Origin: Planctomycetaceae bacterium
GTDB lineage: Bacteria > Planctomycetota > Planctomycetia > Pirellulales > UBA1268
Direction of reading: 5' to 3'
Assembly: GCA_947453375.1 (NCBI GenBank)
Contig: CANGGT010000004.1
Coordinates: 1-55,591 of the forward strand
Length of the DNA stretch: 55,591 bases
How positions within the stretch are numbered: the stretch's first letter is position 1; each line of letters starts with the position of its first letter. Position numbers and translations under genes: made by a program. A model generated the notes under the pieces. That model did no database searches. It worked only from the letters and a program-made list of their open reading frames with translations, and was not told the DNA's origin. Of the stretch, positions 17,042 through 25,883 are shown piece by piece.

Positions 17042-18247
17042 TCAAACTCGGGCGGATGCCGTTCGCGTCTCCCCCCGCAAGTCGTAGAGCTCGCTCAGGT
17101 GACGACGGGCAACCTCCGACCAGGCGTAGTCAGCCCGTACCCAGGCCCGACCGCGCCGCCCCATCGCCTCGAGGTCTGTCTGCGGAAGCGCCGTGGCAAG
17201 CGAGAGTGCCTCCGCGAGCCCGGCGACGGTCGGCTCCACGCTCCACCCGCAGGCCATCCGTTCCACGTCGCCCCACGGCGCCGCGGTCGTGACCACCGCC
17301 GGAACGCCGGAGGCGAGCGCTTCCCCGACGGTGAGGGCGAAGGCCTCGGAACGGGAGGGGAGTACGAAAAGATCGAGGCTGGCGAAGTGCTCGCCAAGAC
17401 GCTCCATCGGCACGGCACCGCCGATCTCGACGTCGGAGCCGATGTCCAACCGCCCGGCAAGCTCGTTGAGCGAGGCGGTCATCTCGGCCGGTCCGGGCCC
17501 GTCGATCGCCAGTTGCCAGCCCTCAGGACGGACAAGCTTCCAGGCTTGGATGAGGATGTCGAGATTCTTGATGGGGAGGATTCGTCCGAGGTATCCCGCC
17601 CGCCGCGGGGCCCCCGGCTTCCGTCCGCGCGGCGCATCGGCCGGCGGAACGATCCCCAGCGGCACGAGCACCGGCCGGCAGCCGGGGAGGAGCGAGGCCA
17701 ATTCATCCCCTTCCAGCGGCGACGTCACATGGAGCGTGTCTGCTGCCACGAGCAGACGCCGCAACCAGCCCCCCCAGACGGCACGCTTCCGCCACGGGCT
17801 CTTCCGCAGCGCCTCGTGCCGGAGCATCCCGTGTGGCGAGACGACGAGCGTCGCGCCGACATCGACCGCCGCCGCCGCTGCGGCGATCACCGGCGCTACC
17901 CACACGCCATGGACATGAACCACGACCGACCGGCCCTCGGCACGGGCCGCCGCGGCCGTGGCCTGTACCACGGCCCGGACGCGCCGCGCGGCCTGCCACT
18001 GCCCCCGGGGATGCCACGGCGCGGAGACCGGATCGAGCGTCACCCCGGATCGTCGGCCGGCCCCGGCAATCACCGCGCCGAGCGGACCGGCATGCTGGCC
18101 CGTGATGCCGACCGGCACCCCGATCCCTGCCAGCCCCTCGGCCAACTGCCCGACACAGACCGGCACGCCGCCGTCATCGTCGAGCGTGCTCGACACGAGG
18201 AGGACCCGCGGCAGGGGCTGGGCCGTGGTCGGGATCGGCAGGCTCAT
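17042..18247 (-). CDS. GT4 family glycosyltransferase
   Basis: A 401-residue GT-B glycosyltransferase. The N-terminal domain begins PRVLLVSSTLDDDGGVPVCVGQLA, with VVHVHGVWVAP and VVSPHGMLRHEAL typical of GT4. The C-terminal domain starts at RRAGYLGRILPIKNLDILIQAW and holds FVLPSRSEAFALTVGEALASG, the E-x7-E motif for the nucleotide sugar. The start is either ATG 18247 or, 13 codons upstream, 18286; the shorter was preferred because similarity starts there. It is the first gene of the minus-strand operon down to 10.4 kb, and divergent from the GT at 18341 with only 93 bp between the starts. The donor sugar is unknown. Confidence 0.88.
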   Translation of the reverse strand: MSLPIPTTAQPLPRVLLVSSTLDDDGGVPVCVGQLAEGLAGIGVPVGITGQHAGPLGAVIAGAGRRSGVTLDPVSAPWHPRGQWQAARRVRAVVQATAAAARAEGRSVVVHVHGVWVAPVIAAAAAAVDVGATLVVSPHGMLRHEALRKSPWRKRAVWGGWLRRLLVAADTLHVTSPLEGDELASLLPGCRPVLVPLGIVPPADAPRGRKPGAPRRAGYLGRILPIKNLDILIQAWKLVRPEGWQLAIDGPGPAEMTASLNELAGRLDIGSDVEIGGAVPMERLGEHFASLDLFVLPSRSEAFALTVGEALASGVPAVVTTAAPWGDVERMACGWSVEPTVAGLAEALSLATALPQTDLEAMGRRGRAWVRADYAWSEVARRHLSELYDLRGETRTASARV

Positions 18248-18340
18248 GGGTCGGTGCTCCGGCCAGAGGTGCCTGGAAAAAGCCATTCCAGGCCGATCGG
18301 CCGGCGGGTGACTTTATCCATAGCCTGTTAAACTCCTGCC

Positions 18341-19411
18341 ATGAACATCACGTACTGTTGGACAGAGCCCTCAGGATACCTCGCCGCCTGTCTCAATGAA
18401 CTCGCCCGCCGACCGGGGGTGAACGTTTCCCTCCTCCATTGGGCCCCATCGTCGATCGCGCCGTTCGATCTCGGTCTCTTCAGGGATGTCACGCCGCGCG
18501 TCCTGTCGGAGGGGGAGCGGCACAACACGTCGGTCGTCAGGGACATCGTCGCGGGGACACGGCCCGACGTCGTCGTTTTCGCCGGCTGGTCCCACCCCCC
18601 CTACGTGAGCCTGCTCGACGAGCCGCGCCTCCGCGGGGCGAAGTTCGTGATGACCGCCGACACGGCCCTGCGGTTCACCTGGCGACAGCGATTGGCGCCT
18701 CTGCGGATCGGCGGACTCCTCAAACGCGTCGACGCCCTCAACGTGCCGGGGGAACGCGGCTACCAGGTGATGCGGTACTGGGGTGTGCCCGGACGGAAGA
18801 TCACCCGTCTGCTCTACGCAATCGACTACGAGGGCTTCCGGACAGCGGGAGAGCCCCGCTTCAATGATGCCATCTGGCCGAAGCGATTCCTCTTCGTCGG
18901 TCGTTACGTGCCCGCCAAGGCGCTCGATACGCTCGTCGAGGCATACCGGGCCTACCGACAGCGCGTCACAGATCCGTGGCCGCTGACGACGTGCGGCGCC
19001 GGTCCGCTCGAATCGCTCCTCGGGGGTGTCGATGGCGTCGACAACCGTGGGTTTCTCCAGCCCGCCGACCTCGGCCGGGTGTTCCGCGAGGCGGGGGTGT
19101 TCGTTCTCCCGAGCCGCGTGGAGCCGTGGGGGCAGGTGATCGTCGAGGCAGCGGCCTCTGGGCTCCCGGTGATCTGCAGCCAGGATTGCGGCGCCGGCGT
19201 CGAACTCGTCCGGGATTACCACACCGGCTTCATCATTCCCACCGACGACGTGGAGGCCGGTTGCCGGGCGCTGACCAGGATGCATCGGGCTCACGCCGGG
19301 CTCGCCGCCATGGGGCGGGAGATCCGCCATGCAGCGGCGGCCTACTCGGCGCAGCGTTGGGCCGACAACCAACTCGGTCTGTTTGCCCGCCTCCTCGGGC
19401 GGCCCGACTGA
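18341..19411 (+). CDS. GT4 family glycosyltransferase, lone plus-strand gene
   Basis: A 356-residue GT-B enzyme. The N-terminus MNITYCWTEPSGYLAACLNELA is short and lacks a signal peptide, so it acts in the cytoplasm. The C-terminal domain begins PKRFLFVGRYVPAKALDTLVEAY and includes FVLPSRVEPWGQVIVEAAASGLPVI with the E-x7-E motif. It is the only plus-strand gene between 10 and 32 kb. It starts 93 bp from a divergent GT and ends 17 bp before the stop of the polymerase gene. A short stem, GTAGGC (19415-19420) with GCCTAC (19427-19432), sits between the converging stop codons. It probably contributes to the same glycan as its neighbours. Donor unknown. Confidence 0.87.
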   Translation: MNITYCWTEPSGYLAACLNELARRPGVNVSLLHWAPSSIAPFDLGLFRDVTPRVLSEGERHNTSVVRDIVAGTRPDVVVFAGWSHPPYVSLLDEPRLRGAKFVMTADTALRFTWRQRLAPLRIGGLLKRVDALNVPGERGYQVMRYWGVPGRKITRLLYAIDYEGFRTAGEPRFNDAIWPKRFLFVGRYVPAKALDTLVEAYRAYRQRVTDPWPLTTCGAGPLESLLGGVDGVDNRGFLQPADLGRVFREAGVFVLPSRVEPWGQVIVEAAASGLPVICSQDCGAGVELVRDYHTGFIIPTDDVEAGCRALTRMHRAHAGLAAMGREIRHAAAAYSAQRWADNQLGLFARLLGRPD

Positions 19412-19428
19412 CCCGTAGGCTCCGCGGC

Positions 19429-21033
19429 CTACGAGGGGCTGGGGGACAATGGCGACGGGGCGGGCAGAAGCGGCCGAGAGGGCGGGGTCGGCAACGCCGG
19501 AGGGGCAAAGACCGGCGATAACGGAGCCCCGGCCGGACTGCGACGTTCCATCGCCACCTGCCGGGAGCGGAGGTGCTTTTTCCACGCTCCACCGGCCGGT
19601 TCTGTTGCAGCCCACCCCGCAAGGATGATCGTCAACAACCCGGCACCGCCAGGGGCAAAGAACGCCGACTCGGCAAGGTTGGTGAGCATCGATGTCATGA
19701 AGATCGTCACAGGGACGATGCCACCACGGGTGGTACAGAGCATGAGCACGCCGAGCCAGACGTAGACGATCACCCCCAGCGGAAAACCGAATTCTTCGAT
19801 GATCACGATCGGCAACACCCCCTTTTCGACCGTTGCCATGAGGGGCAGTCCGAGGATCGGGTCGCGGACGATGTTCTCCCGAAGTTCCGGGATCGATCCC
19901 ACGCCGAACCCAATTCCGGTGAACGGGTAGCGCCGGATGTTGTTCATCATCATGTCGACAAGCACCTGGCGGGTGGACAGGCCCTGTTCGAGGATAGACA
20001 CGTCATCCTGCTGGCTGTATTTCAGAATGAACTGCCTCAGCCCCCCGCCGACCTCCCGGCCGGCAACGATCAAGAGCACGAGAAACAGCGTTGCGGCCAC
20101 TCCGAGTCGGGCAGCCACGATCCGCGGGTTATCCCCCCTGGCGAAAAAGACGCCACTGAGCAATTGCACGATGAACCCGATGCCGATGCCCCCCGCCATG
20201 GCCAAGGCCGCGATGCGGGCCCCGCTCCAGTAGACCTCGACGAGACTCAGGCCGAGGAGCGCAATCCTCCACCAGCGCAGCGGGCGGATCGTCAGGCATT
20301 GGGCCGTGAGTCCGGCCGCCACGATCGCGGCGACGATCCCCATCACCTGCGAATGATAGATCACACCGCAGAAGAACCCCGTACGCCCCATGTACCCCAT
20401 GCCCACCAACCGCATCGGCAGACTGGAGATGACGACGAGCATGAGGCCGCCGAAGATCGTCTGGATGGCGAGATGACGCTCGGCCGGCGCCATCCATGCC
20501 CACCCGCACAAGGACGTGAGGAACACGACGGAGAACATGATCGCTTTGAGGAGCGACACGTCGGTGATCAGACTGGACGATACGGAATGGATGATGATGA
20601 GAAGCAGGACTGGAATCGTCACTGCCAAGAGGCTCCCCGCCTTCGTGGTCGATGAGCGACTCGGGCCGTGGAGCAAGACGGAGATGCCGCACGAGAAAAA
20701 GACAACGAACCGCAATTGGGCGCCGAAGAGTGGCGCGCCACAGAAAGCGTGGCTGATCATATTGAACAGCCAACAGAGGAACAGCGACACGATCGCCTGA
20801 CGGCGTCCCGTCAGGGCCCATGCACTGATCACCAAATACGCCAGTGCCGACGTTGGCGACGACGCCACCCGCAGGAGGGTTGCCAACAACGGGACGATGA
20901 CCACGCCGATCTTTTGAAAACCAAATCCGCCGCCATCGACCCGGGCAGGCGCACGAGGGAGAATCCCCCCCCACGCTCCGTCGAAGGTTGGCGCGGATGC
21001 GGCATGGAGATTGGATGACAAGGCAGGGTTCAT
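19429..21033 (-). CDS. O-antigen polymerase/ligase family membrane protein
   Basis: A 534-residue integral membrane protein with about ten hydrophobic segments, for example KIGVVIVPLLATLLRVA, LLAVTIPVLLLIIIHSV and GLLTIILAGWAA. Wzy_C-type features are YWSGARIAALAMAGGIGIG and the periplasmic loop with STRQVLVDMMMNNIRRYP followed by FTGIGFGVGS. Members polymerise lipid-linked repeat units (Wzy) or ligate glycan to lipid A or proteins (WaaL/PglL); the sequence does not separate these. The C-terminal 50 residues are Pro/Ser rich with PLLPAPSPLSPSPS. ATG 21033 lies 22 bp after the upstream GT stop and is preceded by a GGAG. It is the last gene of the long Pgl-like operon. Confidence 0.82.
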   Translation of the reverse strand: MNPALSSNLHAASAPTFDGAWGGILPRAPARVDGGGFGFQKIGVVIVPLLATLLRVASSPTSALAYLVISAWALTGRRQAIVSLFLCWLFNMISHAFCGAPLFGAQLRFVVFFSCGISVLLHGPSRSSTTKAGSLLAVTIPVLLLIIIHSVSSSLITDVSLLKAIMFSVVFLTSLCGWAWMAPAERHLAIQTIFGGLMLVVISSLPMRLVGMGYMGRTGFFCGVIYHSQVMGIVAAIVAAGLTAQCLTIRPLRWWRIALLGLSLVEVYWSGARIAALAMAGGIGIGFIVQLLSGVFFARGDNPRIVAARLGVAATLFLVLLIVAGREVGGGLRQFILKYSQQDDVSILEQGLSTRQVLVDMMMNNIRRYPFTGIGFGVGSIPELRENIVRDPILGLPLMATVEKGVLPIVIIEEFGFPLGVIVYVWLGVLMLCTTRGGIVPVTIFMTSMLTNLAESAFFAPGGAGLLTIILAGWAATEPAGGAWKKHLRSRQVAMERRSPAGAPLSPVFAPPALPTPPSRPLLPAPSPLSPSPS

Positions 21034-21055
21034 GGGAGCGCTCCGAAACCACCGC

Positions 21056-22171
21056 TCAACGACCGGCTGGCCCGAGAGTAGCGAGCCTATCCAGAAACAA
21101 CCCGACCCCGGCGGCGGGCGAGAACTCCTCGGCCACGGCATGCACGCGCCGGCGTCTCGAACCGTCGATCTTACCGGCGGAAAGCGACCGCTGCAGCGCC
21201 TCGGCCAAGGGTCGAATGCGACCGGCCGGCACGACAATCCCCCCAACCGGATCGTCGAGCATTGCCGCCGACCCGCAGCCGTCGCTGCACACGACCGGGG
21301 TCCCGGCGATCAAGGCTTCGTTGACGGCCATTCCCCAGCCGTCATGCCGGCTGGGCACGACGCAGCAATCACTCCCGGCGATATTCCGGCGGAGCGCATC
21401 ATTGGAGAGAGGGGCATGGAAGCCCATTCGCTGGGCTATCCGAAATCGCTCGGCTTGCCTGCGGAGGTCGTTGCCGAGTGGACCGTCACCGTAGAGATCG
21501 CACCGCCACGGCATTCCGTCTACCCTGGCAAGGGCGGCCAAGAGCAGGTCGAACCCCTTCCGCCGGATCATCTGGCCGGCAGCGATGAACCGGAAAACAT
21601 CGTCGGCGTCGCCATCAACGGCTGGCGATGGTTCGGAGGGCACGGCGAGGTAATAGCCGAACAAACAGATCTTGTCCCGCGGAAACCCGACCGCCTCGAA
21701 GAACCCCACGCCCACGTGCCCCATCGCCAGCACGAAATCGAAGCGACGTCCCCAGCGGCGGACAAGCAAGCGTCCCCGCGTTCGCTTCAACCACCCGACC
21801 CAGGGCCCCTGTTGCGGAGCCTCGGAGAGGATCGCGAGGCGGGCTGATGAATCCGACAGAAGCCTGAAGGCGCGCCACACGATGGCGTGCGAGAAAAAGC
21901 CGGAGAAGACGTGGAGCGAATCGGCCCCACGATAGGCTGCGATTGCCTCGAATCCGTCCGCCGAAGAGACATCGACGACGCGGACCTGTACGTGGGGCGA
22001 GTGGCGCCATCCCTGGGAGACTCGCTCCGCTGGCAGGCCCGACTCCGCGGCGAGGATCACATCACACGGCACCGCTGCGGCAAGAGCCTCGAGAAAATCG
22101 TGTTGGTGCGGGCTGACGATCGGTTGCCAAAAGACGATCCTCCGCAACCCCGCGGGCACGCCCCGGCTCAC
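21056..22171 (-). CDS. GT4 family glycosyltransferase
   Basis: A 371-residue GT-B glycosyltransferase starting at GTG 22171, whose GTGA overlaps the stop codon of the ABC transporter. An ATG 24 codons upstream (22243) would run far into that gene and is less likely. The N-terminal domain begins LRRIVFWQPIVSPHQHDFLEAL and contains FSGFFSHAIVWRAFRL. The C-terminal domain has FRFIAAGQMIRRKGFDLLLAAL, VVPSRHDGWGMAVNEALIAGTPVVCSDGCG, with a D in place of the first Glu of the usual E-x7-E pair and Glu in the second position. It probably adds a sugar to the undecaprenyl-linked unit. Donor unknown. Confidence 0.87.
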   Translation of the reverse strand: MSRGVPAGLRRIVFWQPIVSPHQHDFLEALAAAVPCDVILAAESGLPAERVSQGWRHSPHVQVRVVDVSSADGFEAIAAYRGADSLHVFSGFFSHAIVWRAFRLLSDSSARLAILSEAPQQGPWVGWLKRTRGRLLVRRWGRRFDFVLAMGHVGVGFFEAVGFPRDKICLFGYYLAVPSEPSPAVDGDADDVFRFIAAGQMIRRKGFDLLLAALARVDGMPWRCDLYGDGPLGNDLRRQAERFRIAQRMGFHAPLSNDALRRNIAGSDCCVVPSRHDGWGMAVNEALIAGTPVVCSDGCGSAAMLDDPVGGIVVPAGRIRPLAEALQRSLSAGKIDGSRRRRVHAVAEEFSPAAGVGLFLDRLATLGPAGR

Positions 22172-23907
22172 GTTCGCACGACCTCCGCCAGCGACCCCGA
22201 ACTGACGACCCGCCCGCGGTCGAGTCGATAGACGATGTCGCACTGCTCGACCGTCGACAGCCTGTGGGCAATGATCACGAGCGTTTTCGCCCCTTGGAGC
22301 GAATTGACCGCGGCCATGACCTCGCTCTCGGTCGTCGTGTCGAGGGCGCTTGTCGCCTCGTCGAGGACGAGCACCGCCGGATCGTGGTAGAGGGCCCGGG
22401 CAATGCCGATCCTCTGCCGCTGCCCCCCGGAGAGACGCACGCCCCGTTCCCCTACGACTGTCGCCAAGCCCTCGGGGAGCGTGGCTACGAATTCGTCGAG
22501 TCGGGCAGCGCGGATGGCCCGATCGAGCGCCTGCTCGTCGATCTCGTCCGGCGGCACGCCGAAGGCGACGTTCTCACGGAGCGACTCGTCACAGAGGTAG
22601 ATGCTCTGCGGAACGTATCCGACCATGTCCTGCCAACCACGGAGGTTGTCACGGATGTCGACACCGTCGATCGTCACCCTTCCCTCAGTCGGGTCGAGAA
22701 GGCCGAGGAGGACGTCGACCGCCGTGCTCTTGCCGGCGCCACTGCCACCGATGATCCCGACCGCCGCTCCATGCGGAATGCGGATCGTGACGCCGTCGAG
22801 CGCCGGAGTGGCGCTCGAGGGAAAACGGAACCCAACCCCTTCGAGGGCGATCGAATGCCGGAAGTCGATCGCCCGCGAAGCCGATTGGGGAACGGACGGG
22901 AGTTGCAGATCAGCGCGGAGCGACGCGAGCCCCGACGCCCCGAACTGGAGGTTTTGAACGGCCTGCGCGAGCCTATTGACCGACGGCAGGAGCCTGAAGG
23001 CCGCCGTCGCAAAAAGTCCGAGACTGGAAACCATGTCGCGGCTGTCACGCCCCTGCCAGAGCATCGTCCCAGCGAGCACGCAGAGCGTTGTCACGGCGAC
23101 GAGTTCGAGCCACATCCGCGGCACCTGCCCCATGACGACTTGGCGGGCCGAGAGGTCGGCGACAACCCGGGCGTGACGGTCGTACTGGTCGATGAAATAC
23201 TGCTCCCGGCCGCGGATCTTGACATCCTTGGCCCCGCCAAGCCCCTGATGGAGGTGCCTGGAAACAATCGCCAAGAGCTTGAACCGCGATTCCCCCCAAC
23301 GCTGGATGCGCTTTCCGGTGATCCATCCGAGGAGCTGCATCGCGACCCCGAGGGACACTGCGGCGACGCACGTGCCGACGGGTTCGATGATCGCGAGCAA
23401 GGCCACGATCCCCACCAGGATCAGGCTGTCACTCACCGACCCGAGGACGGTCGCGCACAACTGGGAAAAATTGCTCGCCTCCGACATCGTTCGGAGCAAC
23501 TCGGCGGAATTGCGGCCGAGATGAAACGACCACGGCTGGTGGAGGTAAGTCGTGAACAGCCTCCTCGACAGGCTCGTCTGGAGGGTCGAGATGAACCTCG
23601 ACTGCCAGTAAACGGAGATGAGCAGGAAACAGGTCTTCAGCAAGTAGATGAAGAACAGTGCGAGGAACGCCCCGACGATGAGGCGTTCCTTCGTCGGATT
23701 CCCGAGCCAAGCGAGAATCCTGCCGGCCAGCGGGGAGGGCGTGGCATCATCGAGCGTCATTGCGGCCAGAGCAGGGACCATCATGCCGACGCCGAGCATC
23801 TCGAACACCATGCTCACGAGCATCATGCCCAGGAGAACGAAAGCTGCCGTTCGTTGCCTGCTGTTCAGGATCCACCAGACACCGGGAACGATTTTGAGGA
23901 TATTCAC
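22168..23907 (-). CDS. ABC transporter, PglK/MsbA-like lipid-linked glycan flippase
   Basis: A 579-residue half transporter with its permease and ATPase fused. Residues 1-320 contain about six membrane segments (AFVLLGMMLVSMVFEMLGVG, LIVGAFLALFFIYLLKTCFLL and others). The ATPase domain has Walker A IGGSGAGKST, signature LSGGQRQRIGIARAL, Walker B VLVLDEATSALD and the switch His in IIAHRLST. Its place in an operon with dehydratase, aminotransferase and PglC-like genes suggests it flips undecaprenyl-diphosphate oligosaccharide across the inner membrane, as PglK does. It begins at GTG 23907 (GTGA overlap with the upstream GT stop) and ends with a GTGA overlap with the next GT, so three genes are chained by 4-bp overlaps. 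No Wzx gene is seen. Confidence 0.88.
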   Translation of the reverse strand: MNILKIVPGVWWILNSRQRTAAFVLLGMMLVSMVFEMLGVGMMVPALAAMTLDDATPSPLAGRILAWLGNPTKERLIVGAFLALFFIYLLKTCFLLISVYWQSRFISTLQTSLSRRLFTTYLHQPWSFHLGRNSAELLRTMSEASNFSQLCATVLGSVSDSLILVGIVALLAIIEPVGTCVAAVSLGVAMQLLGWITGKRIQRWGESRFKLLAIVSRHLHQGLGGAKDVKIRGREQYFIDQYDRHARVVADLSARQVVMGQVPRMWLELVAVTTLCVLAGTMLWQGRDSRDMVSSLGLFATAAFRLLPSVNRLAQAVQNLQFGASGLASLRADLQLPSVPQSASRAIDFRHSIALEGVGFRFPSSATPALDGVTIRIPHGAAVGIIGGSGAGKSTAVDVLLGLLDPTEGRVTIDGVDIRDNLRGWQDMVGYVPQSIYLCDESLRENVAFGVPPDEIDEQALDRAIRAARLDEFVATLPEGLATVVGERGVRLSGGQRQRIGIARALYHDPAVLVLDEATSALDTTTESEVMAAVNSLQGAKTLVIIAHRLSTVEQCDIVYRLDRGRVVSSGSLAEVVRT

Positions 23908-25103
23908 GGAAGGCTGCCTCCGGCGGGCATCCGTGGACGCTCGGTGTCACCGACGCGGGTTTCCCCCGCGCAGGGACTCTTTTGGAGAGCGCAGGCCAGC
24001 CTCTCCACACAAGCCTCCCACGTGAACCCGGCCGCGCGGCGACGCCCCCGCTCCACCCAAGAATCGCGAAGGGCCGGTTCGGCGCGGAGGGCTCGGACGG
24101 CCGCCACCACATCCGCCGGCCGGCGTTCGTCGACGTACCAGGCCCCGTCGCCAGCCGTCTCCGGCACGGCCGTCAGCCGACATGCCAGCACCGGGAGAGC
24201 CGCAGCCATTGCCTCGAGCGCCACGATCCCGAACGATTCGACGTTCGGAAGGTAGAGGAGCGCCAGATAGCCAGGCATCATCACAGCGAGTTCCCTGGGG
24301 GGCCGGTAGCCGAGGCGACGGAGATTGGGACGGCGTTCGCTCGCCGCGATGCTCCGGCGGTCATCCAGTGTACCGATGACGTCGATCCCGAGGCCAGGAA
24401 TGCTCTCCGCCAGGGCGTCGGCACAGGCAAGAATGCTGTCCGCCCCGTCCCAGCCGTTGAGGCCGCCGACCACGAGCAGCCTGTCGGCGTCGTATTCCCC
24501 CGCGGACGGGGAGGACGTTGCCGCGTCACCTGCGGTGAAGAACACTTCATCCACGCCATTCCCCACGACGACGGAGCGTTCCGGCTGGAGCCCGAAGGAA
24601 TCGATGAGAAAACGCTCGAGATAATGCGACACCGGCAACACGAGGTCTGCCGACCGACAGATCCGCCGAAAGAACCATGCCATCCTCGCCCGCTCGAAGC
24701 GGGCCGCCGCGGAGTGATAGCCGGGGAAGCTCGGTTCGAAATAAGTGCTCCCGTGGACCGTGATCGCCGTCCGCGCGTGCCGGGCCGGGGCCCACAGCTC
24801 CTGAGGCGACCAGACCCAATCGACGCCTGGGCAGAAGCGGTCGATCGGCGGACGGTTTCCCAGAGCCCACAACAGTCGGCCGGCCCGGTTTGAGAGGGGG
24901 ATCGGCGCGACCGGAAGCCCGTGAAGACTGCTCCCGGCAGGCAGCTCACCCCCGACAAGCTGCCCACGCGGCGCCACGACGGAGACCTCGAATCCGGGGC
25001 GCGCCGCCAACCCGTGCACCATCCGCGCGATGTGTTTGTCGACTCCGGTGGGCGACCGAGTCGTGTAGCGGACGTCGACATGGGCGGCGACGCGCAATGT
25101 CAC
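23904..25103 (-). CDS. GT4 family glycosyltransferase
   Basis: A 399-residue GT-B glycosyltransferase. The N-terminal domain reads VAAHVDVRYTTRSPTGVDKHIARM, with TAITVHGSTYFEPSFPGY. The C-terminal domain begins ADRLLVVGGLNGWDGADSIL and has LALLYLPNVESFGIVALEAMAAALPVLA, which holds the E-x7-E motif. It resembles mannosyltransferase-type GT4 enzymes of capsule and O-antigen loci. The start codon lies 18 bp after the stop of the acyltransferase gene and the stop overlaps the ABC transporter start. It may be the first extending transferase (PglA-like position in the operon), which is inferred from gene order only. Confidence 0.87.
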   Translation of the reverse strand: MTLRVAAHVDVRYTTRSPTGVDKHIARMVHGLAARPGFEVSVVAPRGQLVGGELPAGSSLHGLPVAPIPLSNRAGRLLWALGNRPPIDRFCPGVDWVWSPQELWAPARHARTAITVHGSTYFEPSFPGYHSAAARFERARMAWFFRRICRSADLVLPVSHYLERFLIDSFGLQPERSVVVGNGVDEVFFTAGDAATSSPSAGEYDADRLLVVGGLNGWDGADSILACADALAESIPGLGIDVIGTLDDRRSIAASERRPNLRRLGYRPPRELAVMMPGYLALLYLPNVESFGIVALEAMAAALPVLACRLTAVPETAGDGAWYVDERRPADVVAAVRALRAEPALRDSWVERGRRRAAGFTWEACVERLACALQKSPCAGETRVGDTERPRMPAGGSLP

Positions 25104-25121
25104 CTCGAAGCTTCCGGGTGA

Positions 25122-25859
25122 TCAGGAGAGGAGCGGGCCGTGGCGCCCTGGCACCCCGTAGACGAGCGTATCGGTGGGGACATCGGCCAGGGCAGAGGAA
25201 TTGGCGCTCACCTTGCTCCGGTCGCCGACGCGACGGCCGGGGCCGACCGACGCATGAAGACCGAGGAACACGTCCGCACCGACCCGGGCAAATCCACCGA
25301 GCGTGGCGTAGGGAGACAGCACGCCATAGTCGCCGACCGACGCATCGTGGGCAACCGAGGCATGGTAATTGACGAGGACCCCGCGGCCGAGTGTGGCGGC
25401 GTCACTGACGATTCCATGAGGGCAGACGATCGTTCCCTCTCCAACCACCGCCGACGGCACCACGACGGCGGTCGGGTGGACGAGCGTGAGGAATCGCCCC
25501 CCGCGGGCGAGAAGCACCTCGGCCAACCGACGGCGGACCACGGGGATGCCGACCCCGAGCAGGAGGCCGTCGCCGGGCAGCGGCTGATAGGTGTCCGGAT
25601 CGCCGATCACGCCCCCTTCCGCCCCGCCGCGCGAGGGATCGGCGTCGAGAAAGCCGGTAAACCGATCCCGTGCCGCCGGCCAGGCATCCCGCATCCAGCA
25701 GTAAACCTCGCGGCCAAACCCACCGCCCCCGACGATGAGAATGCGGCGACAATCGGCAAACGGTGCGAACGAGCGTTCGAACAACGGCGCGAGGCTCCCA
25801 GTCGGAACTCGGCGAAGATGCGTGAAAGACACCGGATCCCGGTGACCTTGATGCCCCAC
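25122..25859 (-). CDS. NeuD/PglD-type sugar O/N-acyltransferase (left-handed beta helix)
   Basis: A protein of up to 245 residues. A Rossmann-like N-terminal part begins CRRILIVGGGGFGREVYCWM and is followed by a left-handed beta-helix with hexapeptide repeats (VHPTAVVVPSAVVGEGTIVC, VNYHASVAHDASVGDYGVLS). The His in AHDASVGD is at the position of the catalytic base in PglD. PglD acetylates the 4-amino group of UDP-4-amino sugars with acetyl-CoA. Here, the ACP, ligase and reductase genes just upstream suggest that the donor could instead be an acyl-ACP; this is inference. The annotated start is GTG 25859, but the first 35 residues are not family-like and a later start is possible. It lies 24 bp after the SDR gene. 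Confidence 0.85.
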   Translation of the reverse strand: MGHQGHRDPVSFTHLRRVPTGSLAPLFERSFAPFADCRRILIVGGGGFGREVYCWMRDAWPAARDRFTGFLDADPSRGGAEGGVIGDPDTYQPLPGDGLLLGVGIPVVRRRLAEVLLARGGRFLTLVHPTAVVVPSAVVGEGTIVCPHGIVSDAATLGRGVLVNYHASVAHDASVGDYGVLSPYATLGGFARVGADVFLGLHASVGPGRRVGDRSKVSANSSALADVPTDTLVYGVPGRHGPLLS

Positions 25860-25883
25860 TTTAGCCGAAAGCCGCGGCGAGCA

